Of a stretch of 64,000 bases of DNA, positions 52,576 through 60,641 are shown piece after piece. The notes beneath the pieces were generated by a model. It did no database searches and had not been told where the DNA came from. It saw only the letters and a list, made by a program, of their open reading frames with translations. Position 1 is the stretch's first letter, and each line of letters opens with the position of its first letter. The position numbers were made by a program, and so were the translations under genes. The DNA is taken from contig NZ_BMXI01000003.1 of NCBI RefSeq assembly GCF_014651675.1, forward strand, positions 319,604 to 383,603, in the 5' to 3' direction. The DNA comes from Roseibacillus persicicus. Its GTDB lineage: Bacteria > Verrucomicrobiota > Verrucomicrobiia > Verrucomicrobiales > Akkermansiaceae.

Positions 52576-53067
52576 ATGATGAACCGACTTCTTTCCCTTC
52601 TCACCATTCTCCTGCTCGCTATCCCGCTTTTTGCCGAAAAAGAAGACCCGCGATTCACTGAGCTCGATGCCTTTTGGGCCAAAGTCTCGCTGGCGGTGAA
52701 GGAGGGGGACTTCGAGAGTTATAGCGAGACCTGTCATCCCGAAGCCGTGCTCGTGAGTGGCACCAAAGAAACAAGTTACCCCCTCGCCCAAGCCCTTGTG
52801 CGCTGGAAAGAGGAGTTCGACAACACCCGGGCAGGCAAGGTGAAGGCCAGTGTGGAGTTCCGCTTCGGCCACCGCTATGGAGACGAAAGCACCGCCCATG
52901 AGTCGGGGATGTTTCTCTACACCTCGCAAAATCCCGGCGAAGAAGCGAAGCACGAGTTCATTCACTTCGAGGGCTTGCTGATTAAAAAAGAGGGTCAGTG
53001 GCTGATGCTGATGGAATACCAAAAATCGCGCGGAACTGAGGCCGAGTGGGACGCTTTGGAACACTAA
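52576..53067 (+). CDS. Secreted NTF2/SnoaL-like protein
   Basis: A 163-residue protein with a signal peptide (about 1-20, LLTILLLAIPLFAEK) and an NTF2-like (DUF4440/SnoaL) cone fold: FTELDAFWAKVSLAVKEGDFESYSETCHPEAVLVSGT, then a beta-rich half ending EGQWLMLMEYQKS. Such domains bind small ligands or act as isomerases; none can be assigned here. ATG 52576 begins the signal peptide. The M24 peptidase gene starts about 20 bp later. The preceding 266 bp to 52309 hold no gene. Confidence 0.7.
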   Translation: MMNRLLSLLTILLLAIPLFAEKEDPRFTELDAFWAKVSLAVKEGDFESYSETCHPEAVLVSGTKETSYPLAQALVRWKEEFDNTRAGKVKASVEFRFGHRYGDESTAHESGMFLYTSQNPGEEAKHEFIHFEGLLIKKEGQWLMLMEYQKSRGTEAEWDALEH

Positions 53068-53088
53068 GTGCAGCGCGCCGCATCCACC

Positions 53089-54204
53089 ATGTCCCACTCC
53101 TCCCCGTTCAGCCCGCAAGAAATGCAGGGCCGTCTTGCACGTATTCGCTCGGAGATGGCCGCCCGCCATCTTGACGCTTACATCGCCACCAATCAGGCCA
53201 ACGTCCGCTACGCCACCGGCTTCCGTGGGGAGCCCCACACTCTCCTTCTAACAGCCAGCGACGCGGTGCTCTACACCTCCTTTCGCACCCTGCCTTGGGC
53301 GACAGAACAAACCGCTAGTCTTCAAACCTCACTCGAGCTCAGCACCCAAGCCCCGCCCTTGGAAAATATCCAGCAACGGCTTGCCGGTCAGTCGCTCACT
53401 ATCGGTGTGGAGCAAGGACTCAGTCACTCGGCCTTTCTCAAGCTCAGCCAACAATTTGCCTCGCACACCCTGCAACCCGCCGATCCAATCGAGCACGCCC
53501 GCAGGGAAAAATCTCCCGCCGAGATCTCACTCTTGGAAGCGTCCCAACGCCTCAACGAAGAAGTTTTCGCCGCCGTCATCCCCCAGATTCAACCGGCCCT
53601 GAGCGAACGAGCGGTGCAGGGACTGATGCTCGCGGAAATGGCCAAGCGAGAAGAGATCGACGGCTACTCCTTCAATCCCATTGTGGCGGTCGATGGCAAT
53701 GCTTGGGAAATCCATCACCTGCCAGACAACACCCGGATTCAGAAGGACTCCATAGTGCTCCTCGATCTCGGCATCGTCTATCAGGGCTACGCCTCCGACA
53801 TGACCCGCACCCTTTGCATGGGAAAGGCCACCGCCCGAATGCGGGAGGTCTACGACACCGTGAGAGAAGCCCAAGACGCAGCCATCGCCCTGATGCAGCC
53901 GGGGGCCCAGACCCACGATATCGATCAAACAGCCCGCGAGGTCATCACCCGCGCCGGTCATGCCCGGGGCTTTACCCACGGACTGGGACACAGCATCGGA
54001 CTGGAGACCCACGACCCGGGCCTCAATCTTTCCCCCTTCACTCCCAACGAAGTTCTTACAGCCGGCATGGCATTCACCGTCGAGCCCGGCATCTATCTGG
54101 AGAACGAATTCGGAGTCCGCACCGAGGACGTCCTCATCATCGGCGAAGAAAGCCCCAAAAACATCACCCGTCAGAGCAAAGACCTGCTCGAGCTCAACTT
54201 CTAA
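53089..54204 (+). CDS. M24-family metallopeptidase (Xaa-Pro dipeptidase-like)
   Basis: A 371-residue creatinase/prolidase-fold protein. All five metal ligands of the pita-bread domain are present: D226 (LLDLG), D237 (SDMTRT), H301 (GLGHSIG), E332 (VEPGIYLE), E346 (VRTEDVL). The N-terminal creatinase-like domain covers about 10-130. This is the Xaa-Pro aminopeptidase/dipeptidase pattern. ATG 53089 is chosen over the GTG at 53068, which abuts the preceding stop codon. The aminotransferase-fold gene starts 9 bp after it. Confidence 0.9.
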   Translation: MSHSSPFSPQEMQGRLARIRSEMAARHLDAYIATNQANVRYATGFRGEPHTLLLTASDAVLYTSFRTLPWATEQTASLQTSLELSTQAPPLENIQQRLAGQSLTIGVEQGLSHSAFLKLSQQFASHTLQPADPIEHARREKSPAEISLLEASQRLNEEVFAAVIPQIQPALSERAVQGLMLAEMAKREEIDGYSFNPIVAVDGNAWEIHHLPDNTRIQKDSIVLLDLGIVYQGYASDMTRTLCMGKATARMREVYDTVREAQDAAIALMQPGAQTHDIDQTAREVITRAGHARGFTHGLGHSIGLETHDPGLNLSPFTPNEVLTAGMAFTVEPGIYLENEFGVRTEDVLIIGEESPKNITRQSKDLLELNF

Positions 54205-54213
54205 CCACACCCC

Positions 54214-55113
54214 ATGCTGCAACAATACAATCCCAAGAACGAAAACCTCATCGTCTTCATCAACGGCAAATTGGTTCACCGCGACGAAGCCGGGGTGAGC
54301 CCTTTCGATTCCTCGGTGCAAAATGGCGACGCCTGCTGGGAAGGCCTGCGCGTCTACAAGGGAAAAATCTTCAAGCTCGAGGAGCATCTCGACCGTCTTT
54401 TCAAGAGCATGGAAATGCTGCGCTATGAGGGCCTGCCCACTCGCGAGGAAATCATTTCCGCCATCAAGGAGACCCTCGCTGCCAACGAGATGTTCGACAA
54501 CGTGCACATCCGCCTTACCGTTTCGCGCGGAGTCAAATACACCTCCGGACTCGATCCCCGAATCAATACCAAGGGCTGCTCCCTCTTCGTCCTCGCCGAA
54601 CACAAGGCGCCGGTCTACGACACCAGCGGACTCTTCCTCGCCACCACCAAACAGCGGCGCCCCTTTGCCGACGTCCTCGATCAACGCATCCACTCGTGCA
54701 ACCAACTGACCTCCATCCTGGCCAAGCTGGAAGCCACCGACGCGGGAGCTGACGACGCGCTGATGCTGGATACGGAAGGCAACCTCGCGGAGACCAACGC
54801 CACCCACGTCTTTCTGGTAAAGGACGGCACCGTCCTCACCTCCACCACCAAGGCCTGCCCCACCGGCATCACCCGCGCCACCGTCTTCAGCCTTTGTGAG
54901 GAAAATGAAATTCCCCTCGATATCCGAGGCATTCCCGAAGCCGAAATCCACACCGCCGACGAGGTCTTCTGCACCGGCACCATGGGTGAAATCGTCGCGG
55001 TCAATCGAATCGACGACACCATCTACAACGAAGGCCAACCCGGCCCCGTCACCCAGCGCCTCGCCGCCCTCTATCAGAATCTAACAGAGACCGAGGGTTA
55101 CCCCATCGTCTAA
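54214..55113 (+). CDS. Class-IV aminotransferase-fold protein lacking the PLP lysine
   Basis: A 299-residue fold-type IV protein related to branched-chain and D-amino-acid aminotransferases. Family blocks are clear: ENLIVFINGKLV, DACWEGLRVYKGKIFKLEEHLDRLF, GNLAETNATHVFLV (E193 conserved), ACPTGITRATV and EVFCTGTMGEI. At the Schiff-base position the sequence is RIHSCNQLTSILAK, with H160 where relatives have Lys (as in DIKSLNLL). PLP-dependent transamination is therefore doubtful unless another Lys substitutes; a lysine lies 9 residues on. It is 9 bp after the M24 peptidase gene and probably co-transcribed. The usual ilvE label would be risky. Confidence 0.8.
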   Translation: MLQQYNPKNENLIVFINGKLVHRDEAGVSPFDSSVQNGDACWEGLRVYKGKIFKLEEHLDRLFKSMEMLRYEGLPTREEIISAIKETLAANEMFDNVHIRLTVSRGVKYTSGLDPRINTKGCSLFVLAEHKAPVYDTSGLFLATTKQRRPFADVLDQRIHSCNQLTSILAKLEATDAGADDALMLDTEGNLAETNATHVFLVKDGTVLTSTTKACPTGITRATVFSLCEENEIPLDIRGIPEAEIHTADEVFCTGTMGEIVAVNRIDDTIYNEGQPGPVTQRLAALYQNLTETEGYPIV

Positions 55114-55204
55114 CAAGCTCCGAATTATGGGACAAAGAAAGTGCGGCGAGGATGAGAATCGCGCCATCTCTCGGGTATTTTGAGTAGCTCTCTTGAGATG
55201 AAGC

Positions 55205-56137
55205 CTATTTCGCTTCGAGGAAAAAGGCCGGGTCGCGGAGAGCGTCTACGGGAGACAGACATTGGAAGTCGGGGTAGAGTTCGCTTCCGCGTAGCGTTTC
55301 GTCGGTGAAGGCCGCCAGTTTGCCGGCGACATAGATCACGTAGTTGATTCCCCATCGCTCTTGGTCGGTCTCCGCTCCCTTCTTGGCGCTCACTTCGTCT
55401 CCGGCCTCGGACTTCATCTTGATGATGTAGGGCGAGGAGTAGTGCTTGTAGACGAGTGGCTCCTCCGGCCAGAACTTTCCAACCAAGTCCAGCATCTCGC
55501 GCTGGGTGAGATGGTTGAAGTCCATCTGCACACAACGGTTCAGGGTTCGGTCATCAGTCAGCGCCAGGGCTGCAAAGCGCCCGATGTCCTCGATCTGATG
55601 GGTGTAGATTGGAAGATCGAGATTCCCGAAAGTAGTCACTTCTTCAAAGAAACGCAGGTTCGGCAGGAGGTAGTCAAAAATACCGCCGTTGTAGAAGAAG
55701 GTCCAACCGATACCGGACTCGAAAATTTTCTCATGAAGGCGCTTTTTGTGGTCAAAAAGCACCCCGTCGCCGTAGGACAGGTTTTGGGTATGAGCCCCAA
55801 ACTCGTTGGGCACAAAGCGCTGCAGCCCTGCCGCCATCGCCGCCTGCAACCAAATTGGCTCCAGCCGCGTGATGACATCCTCGGTGGCCGAAACCGAAGC
55901 AATCAGGGTCTCACTCCCCTCGAGCTCCCGGGCCATGGCCGAAACATCGTCCATCTCGGGACACAGCCGAATCTCCGCGCCCGCCTCCTCGTATTCGGCC
56001 AGTAACTTTTCATTCCGCTCCGAGCGACTCCGCACCAGCGCCCGCACGCGGTGTCCCTCGCGAAGGAGGCTGCGGGTTAGAGGCGTCCCCACTTGTCCAG
56101 TGGCTCCCAAAATGGCGATGTCTTTTGTTTTTTTCAT
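55205..56137 (-). CDS. NmrA-family NAD(P)-binding reductase
   Basis: A 310-residue atypical SDR of the NmrA/isoflavone-reductase type. The Rossmann motif IAILGATGQVGTPL is at about 7-20, RALVRSRSERNEK at 32-44 suggests NADPH, and no YxxxK catalytic site is obvious. NmrA proteins include redox-sensing regulators as well as reductases. ATG 56137 gives the natural N-terminus; the frame is open to 56245. The gene converges on the aminotransferase gene. Confidence 0.8.
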   Translation of the reverse strand: MKKTKDIAILGATGQVGTPLTRSLLREGHRVRALVRSRSERNEKLLAEYEEAGAEIRLCPEMDDVSAMARELEGSETLIASVSATEDVITRLEPIWLQAAMAAGLQRFVPNEFGAHTQNLSYGDGVLFDHKKRLHEKIFESGIGWTFFYNGGIFDYLLPNLRFFEEVTTFGNLDLPIYTHQIEDIGRFAALALTDDRTLNRCVQMDFNHLTQREMLDLVGKFWPEEPLVYKHYSSPYIIKMKSEAGDEVSAKKGAETDQERWGINYVIYVAGKLAAFTDETLRGSELYPDFQCLSPVDALRDPAFFLEAK

Positions 56138-56533
56138 GTGGATTGAGGCGAAGGTTGCGGTCGGCCAGACTTTCTCCGGCAGACTTCTCCACCCTACACT
56201 TTTTTCCCTTTCCGGAAAGGTGACCACCGGACACTCGATGGTCAAAAGCGGACAATTCTTTCAACGAAGGCTTCCCTAACCCCTTTGCCGCCCTCCTCCA
56301 CAGCGCACCCGGCGGGAAAGCTCGTCTGCCAACATCTTTTCATAAAAGTCTGAAAAACGGCCAACCCCGAGGCCACGCTACCAGGCGAATTTCCTTCTAT
56401 AATAGTGGGACAGACCGCCTCTCCGAACAAGACGGCACAGTTTGAGCCTGAATAAGAGAGGTCGTTTACCAAGCTTGACCAGTCGGCGCGGTCCTTTATT
56501 CTCCCCAATCAATCTAACCCTCGGGAGGACGCT
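56138..56533. other. 396-bp divergent intergenic region
   Basis: Between the NmrA gene and accB. Contains the palindrome at 56207-56220 and, toward accB, TATAAT at 56398-56403, a perfect -10 box without a matching -35. Transcription from there would give a leader of about 120 nt. No gene is supported in this stretch. Confidence 0.45.
56207..56220. promoter_or_regulatory. 14-bp perfect palindrome upstream of the NmrA gene
   Basis: CCTTTCCGGAAAGG lies 69 bp before the NmrA start codon on the minus strand. Its length and perfection suit a dimeric regulator site. No adjacent regulator gene. Function inferred. Confidence 0.35.
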
Positions 56534-57001
56534 GTGGACCTGCAAGAAATTCGTAAAATCGTAGAGCTCATGAATGAGCATGGACTGAGTTATTTTCACC
56601 TCGAAGAAGAAGGGGTGAACGTGAAATTGAAGAAAGGACTCGATGCCGAGGCCATTCGCGAAGCCTTTGGCAGCATGCCAAGCGGCGGAGGGGGATACCA
56701 GATGGCAGCACCTGCCCCTGCGGCTCCTGCAGCCGCCCCGGCGGAAAGCGCGGCTCCCGTCTCGGCGGGCGACGAGATCACCTCGCCCATGGTCGGCACC
56801 TTCTACACCAAGCCTTCTCCGGACTCCCCCTCCTTTGTTGAGGTCGGCAGCACCGTCAGCGAAGGCCAGACCCTCTGCATCATCGAGGCCATGAAGGTGA
56901 TGAACGAAATCAAGGCCGAACGCTCCGGCACCATCACCGAAGTTTGCGTCGCGGACGCCAGCCCGGTGCAATATGGAGACGCCCTTTTCCGCATCCAGTA
57001 A
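56534..57001 (+). CDS. accB: Biotin carboxyl carrier protein of acetyl-CoA carboxylase
   Basis: A 155-residue BCCP. The N-terminal helix (DLQEIRKIVELMNEHGLSYFHLEEEG) and Ala/Pro linker (about 60-78) lead to the biotinyl domain, with the biotinylated Lys121 in EAMKVM and the thumb-like SPMVGTFYTKPSPDSPSFVEVG typical of AccB. It carries carboxybiotin for fatty-acid synthesis. Start is GTG 56534, with GGGAGGA correctly spaced upstream. accC begins 14 bp after the stop. Confidence 0.95.
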   Translation: MDLQEIRKIVELMNEHGLSYFHLEEEGVNVKLKKGLDAEAIREAFGSMPSGGGGYQMAAPAPAAPAAAPAESAAPVSAGDEITSPMVGTFYTKPSPDSPSFVEVGSTVSEGQTLCIIEAMKVMNEIKAERSGTITEVCVADASPVQYGDALFRIQ

Positions 57002-57015
57002 TTTAAAAAGCCATC

Positions 57016-58365
57016 ATGTTTTCGAAAGTTCTCGTCGCGAACCGTGGGGAAATCGCGCTCCGCATCATCCGCGCTTGTCGTGAGTTGGGGGTCGCCTCAG
57101 TCGCAGTTTACTCGGAGGCCGACGTGGATTCCATGCACGTCCAGCTCGCCGACGAAGCGGTCTGCATCGGTGGCGCTTCCAGTAAAGACAGCTACCTCAA
57201 GCCCGACCGCATCCTCGCGGCCGCTGAGATCACCGAAGCGGACGCCATTCACCCCGGCTACGGCTTTTTGTCGGAGAATCCTCGCTTTGCCGAGATCTGC
57301 GCCAGCTGCAACGTCAAGTTCATCGGGCCCTCGGCCGACGTCATCCGCCAAATGGGTGACAAGGACACCGCCCGCAACACCGCTCTCGCCAACGGAGTCC
57401 CCGTGACCCCCGGCACCGGACTGCTCGCTACACCGGAAGAAGGATTGGCAGCGGCCAAGAAGATCGGTTTCCCCGTGATGGTCAAGGCCACCGCCGGTGG
57501 AGGAGGTCGCGGCATGCGCCCGGTCTTTAAAGAAGAAGAATTCATCAGCCAGTTCCAAGCGGCCAGCAATGAGGCCGTCGCCTGCTTCGGAAACGGAGCC
57601 TGCTACCTGGAAAAGCTCGTGCTCAATCCCCACCACGTGGAATTCCAGGTGATGGGCGACAGCCACGGCAATTACATCCATCTTGGCGAGCGCGATTGCT
57701 CCATGCAGCGCCGCAACCAGAAGATCATCGAGGAGTGCCCCAGCCCCCTTCTGACCCCCAAATTGCGGGAAAAGATGGGCAAAGCCTCCGTCGATCTCAT
57801 CTCCGCCATCGGTTATGAGAACGCGGGCACCATCGAGTATCTCGTCGATGAGGACGAGAACTTCTACTTCATGGAAATGAACACCCGGATTCAGGTGGAG
57901 CATCCCGTAACCGAGGAAGTGATGGGCTGCGAGCTCATCAAGGAGCAAATCCGCATCGCCGCGGGTGAAGCCCTTTCCGACCATGTCCGCAACGCCGAGC
58001 CCCGTGGCCATTCCATCGAGTGCCGCATCAATGCGGAGGATCCCTACAACGGTTTCCGCCCCAGCCCCGGCACCATCGACTTGTGGTATGCCCCAGGTGG
58101 CAAAGGCGTCCGCGTCGATACCCACGTCTACTCCGGCTACACCGTCCCTCCCCACTATGACTCCATGATTGCCAAGCTGATCGTCACGGGCGCCTCCCGC
58201 ACCGTGGCCATCGCACGCATGAAGCGAGCCTTGGGCGAGTTCATGATCTCCGGAATCAAAACCACGATTCCTTTCCAACAGGAAATCATCGACCACCCCG
58301 ACTTCATCAAGGGCACCTACGACATCGGTTGGGTCGGTCGCTTTTTGGAAGAAAAGGGACTCTAA
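57016..58365 (+). CDS. accC: Biotin carboxylase subunit of acetyl-CoA carboxylase
   Basis: A 449-residue biotin carboxylase, normal length, starting VLVANRGEIALRIIRACRELG. ATP-grasp glycine loop KATAGGGGRGMR near 158, FMEMNTRIQVEHPVTE near 288 with catalytic Glu and Arg, and the closing RMKRALGEFMISGIKTT. It carboxylates AccB using ATP and bicarbonate. thiE begins 3 bp downstream, and the accC stop codon lies inside one copy of the YCTAACAG octamer. Confidence 0.96.
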   Translation: MFSKVLVANRGEIALRIIRACRELGVASVAVYSEADVDSMHVQLADEAVCIGGASSKDSYLKPDRILAAAEITEADAIHPGYGFLSENPRFAEICASCNVKFIGPSADVIRQMGDKDTARNTALANGVPVTPGTGLLATPEEGLAAAKKIGFPVMVKATAGGGGRGMRPVFKEEEFISQFQAASNEAVACFGNGACYLEKLVLNPHHVEFQVMGDSHGNYIHLGERDCSMQRRNQKIIEECPSPLLTPKLREKMGKASVDLISAIGYENAGTIEYLVDEDENFYFMEMNTRIQVEHPVTEEVMGCELIKEQIRIAAGEALSDHVRNAEPRGHSIECRINAEDPYNGFRPSPGTIDLWYAPGGKGVRVDTHVYSGYTVPPHYDSMIAKLIVTGASRTVAIARMKRALGEFMISGIKTTIPFQQEIIDHPDFIKGTYDIGWVGRFLEEKGL

Positions 58366-58368
58366 CAG

Positions 58369-58998
58369 ATGTCAAACAACTGGCTGGAGGCAACCCTCTA
58401 CGGCATCGTCGACCTCGGCTATGCTCCGGAAGACCGCTTGCCGGAAGTCACCCGCGCCCTCATCGCTGGCGGCGCGGGAATCATCCAACTGCGAGCGAAA
58501 GATCGCACCAAGGATGAGATTCTCGCTTGGGCGAAAGAGCTTTTGCCCATCTGTCGCGAAGCGGACGTGCCCTTCATCGTGAACGACTTCATCGACATCG
58601 CGGTCGCGGTCGATGCGGACGGGGTTCACCTCGGGCAGGACGACGGACCGCTCTCCGCCGCCCGCGAACAATTCAACGAACCCAAAATCGTCGGTCGTTC
58701 GACCCACTCCCCCGAGCAAGCGCAAGCCGCCCTGGCAGAAGGGGCGGATTACATCGGTTTCGGCCCGCTCTTTCCCACTCCCACCAAAAAGGGCCGTCCC
58801 GGAATCGGCCTCGAGAACATCGTGGGCGTGCAAGAAACGGTCGGCAGCAAGATCCCAGTCTTCTGCATCGGCGGAATCCGGCGCGACAATTTGCCCGAAG
58901 TCAAAGCCGCCGGAGCCCAACGCGTCGTCGTAGTCTCCGACCTCCTCCTCGCCGAGGACATCGCCACCGCCGGGCAAGCCATCATCAGCCACCTTTGA
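58369..58998 (+). CDS. thiE: Thiamine-phosphate synthase
   Basis: A 209-residue TIM-barrel enzyme joining HMP-PP and thiazole phosphate to thiamine phosphate. Family blocks: IIQLRAKDRTKDE near 45, VNDFIDIAVAVDADGVHLGQDD near 68-89, GADYIGFGPLFPTPTKKG near 125-142, and FCIGGI near 165. It is 3 bp after accC, so it is almost surely translated from the accBC message, an unusual operon combination. No TPP riboswitch is visible ahead of it. Confidence 0.93.
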   Translation: MSNNWLEATLYGIVDLGYAPEDRLPEVTRALIAGGAGIIQLRAKDRTKDEILAWAKELLPICREADVPFIVNDFIDIAVAVDADGVHLGQDDGPLSAAREQFNEPKIVGRSTHSPEQAQAALAEGADYIGFGPLFPTPTKKGRPGIGLENIVGVQETVGSKIPVFCIGGIRRDNLPEVKAAGAQRVVVVSDLLLAEDIATAGQAIISHL

Positions 58999-59138
58999 GC
59001 CGAACAACTCGTTCACTCACTGTTTAAGCCAAGTTCATCCAACCTCGCGGCTGACCGCTGCGGAAAAAAATTTCTGCACAACTGGCAAAGGTGCGCTACG
59101 CTAATGGGTTGTTGTCCCCCGCGTCTTCCCACTCCCCC

Positions 59139-59819
59139 ATGTCAAAGCCACCCTCCCTCACTCGCCGTCGTTGGCTCTGGAACTTGGGACGTTGGTGTGG
59201 TGCGGGTCTGGTTTCGGCGAAAGCTTTGGAAAATTTTGAGCGCGAGGATTTCGACAACAGATTGGCTCAGTTGGAAAAAGGCTGGTCTTCACTGCAGGAG
59301 AACCTTGCCGAACAGGCAGAAGAATTCTCCCCCCAACCGTCTCCGCCACCCCCACCGAGACCGACTCTGCGCGAGCTCCATCCCGAACTCTACGAGGGCG
59401 ACTATGCCCACTTTCTCGCCCAACATTCTTTCCGCTACATCCAAGCCCATGAGGTCATCACTCCTCATCTGCGCACGCGCGGCGGGGTCACCAACGGACT
59501 TCCGCCCTCCTCACTCTGGCACAACCTGCCTGCCACGTTGAAGGTCGCAGACGAGATTCGCCATCGCTTGGGAACACCCCTGAGCTACATCACCTCCGCC
59601 TACCGCACCCCAGCTTACAACTCGATGTGCGGGGGAGCAAGCCGCTCCCATCACACCCGCAACAATGCCCTCGATCTGGTTTACGAAGCCGGACCGGAGG
59701 CCGCGCACAAGGTGGCTATGCAATTGCGCAAAGAAGGCTTCTTCCGGGGGGGAGTGGGCCTCTATTCCGGCTTCATCCACATCGACACCCGAGGCTACAA
59801 CGCCTCGTGGAAAGCTTAA
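59139..59819 (+). CDS. DUF882 / peptidase M15-like D,D-peptidase, Tat-like signal
   Basis: A 226-residue protein. The N-terminus (TRRRWLWNLGRWCGAGLVSA) resembles a twin-arginine signal. A short coiled coil and Pro-rich linker (about 50-85) precede an M15_3/DUF882 domain: SAYRTPAYNSMCGGASRSHHTRNNALDL holds the Ser-x-x-His and Asp zinc ligands, FIHIDTR the last His. Expected to cleave peptidoglycan peptides, as in the D-Ala-D-Ala carboxypeptidase family. ATG 59139 is preferred to the start at 59091. Confidence 0.82.
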   Translation: MSKPPSLTRRRWLWNLGRWCGAGLVSAKALENFEREDFDNRLAQLEKGWSSLQENLAEQAEEFSPQPSPPPPPRPTLRELHPELYEGDYAHFLAQHSFRYIQAHEVITPHLRTRGGVTNGLPPSSLWHNLPATLKVADEIRHRLGTPLSYITSAYRTPAYNSMCGGASRSHHTRNNALDLVYEAGPEAAHKVAMQLRKEGFFRGGVGLYSGFIHIDTRGYNASWKA

Positions 59820-59922
59820 CAGCCATCAACCTTCAGTCCACTGACAGACCTAAGCTTCCGCAGTCACAATAGAGAGTCGCCCAACAAGTTCAGTTCGCTC
59901 AAATATCCGCCTAACGTAATTT

Positions 59923-60588
59923 ATGAAGACGATCCCCCTCCTTCTTCTTTCTTCGGGCGCTCTCCTCGAAGCTCAGAACCTTGTCGACTCTCAAACTCCC
60001 CTATTCAACATCGACATCATCCCGCTTACCAGCACCACGCTGGAACCAGGTGACATCTTTTCCTTTGAGGTCATCACCCGACTTGGTGCCGGCGGAAACA
60101 CCAGTCTGGGGTTTGGAAATATTGATTACAGTTTCGACTTGGGAATCTCGACCATTGCTTTCGAAGGAGTGAACGCGGATGGCTCCTTCTTGCAAGGGCT
60201 GACCAGCACCAACGGCTCGATCTCAGGCTTCATGGTTGATGCCGCTGATGCCGACAACGAGTTCATCCCGTCAACCTCGGATAAAGACTTCGGAATCCTG
60301 CGAGCTGACGATACCCTCGATCGACCCGAAGCAGGCGTCACCACTTGGGATGCCGATTGGGTTTTTCAAATCGACTGGACCGTCCCCTTGGATGCCACCC
60401 CGGGGACCTATGCAGTTACTGGCAGCGAAGAGGTGGACTTCTTCACCCCCACCCAGCAGTTCGCCGATCAAGGAACAGCGACTTTCCCCGGAGCACATAC
60501 CCCTTTCTCCGTCACCATCGTCCCCGAGCCATCGGTCGCCTTGCTCGCCTCCCTTGGAAGTAGCTTCCTGCTCCGCCGCCGTCGCTAG
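59923..60588 (+). CDS. PEP-CTERM sorting-domain protein
   Basis: A 221-residue secreted protein. Signal peptide about 1-17 (IPLLLLSSGALLEAQ). C-terminal VPEPSVALLASLGSSFLLRRRR. The body is Asp/Gly/Phe-rich with a cohesin-like or Ig-like beta layout (FNIDIIPLTSTTLEPGDIFSFEVI), but no catalytic residues are visible. It is followed by a small hairpin and a convergent large gene. Confidence 0.85.
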   Translation: MKTIPLLLLSSGALLEAQNLVDSQTPLFNIDIIPLTSTTLEPGDIFSFEVITRLGAGGNTSLGFGNIDYSFDLGISTIAFEGVNADGSFLQGLTSTNGSISGFMVDAADADNEFIPSTSDKDFGILRADDTLDRPEAGVTTWDADWVFQIDWTVPLDATPGTYAVTGSEEVDFFTPTQQFADQGTATFPGAHTPFSVTIVPEPSVALLASLGSSFLLRRRR

Positions 60589-60592
60589 CTCG

Positions 60593-60608
60593 CCGCTCAG
60601 CAGAGCGG
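60593..60608. repeat. Hairpin / REP-like element between convergent genes
   Basis: CCGCTC (60593-60598) and GAGCGG (60603-60608) form a hairpin with a 4-nt loop; the flanks CTCGCCGCTC and CGGCTATA also occur in the element at 28716-28750. It may act as a weak terminator for the genes ending at 60588 and 60642. Confidence 0.4.
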
Positions 60609-60641
60609 CTATAAGCGAGGGAACGCGTCCACACGCAGATG

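Noticed and set aside
58999-59138. GC-rich hairpin (GCGG-CTGA-CCGC) with A-tract after thiE considered a terminator
   Set aside because: Four-bp stem followed by A rather than T on the plus strand; too weak.
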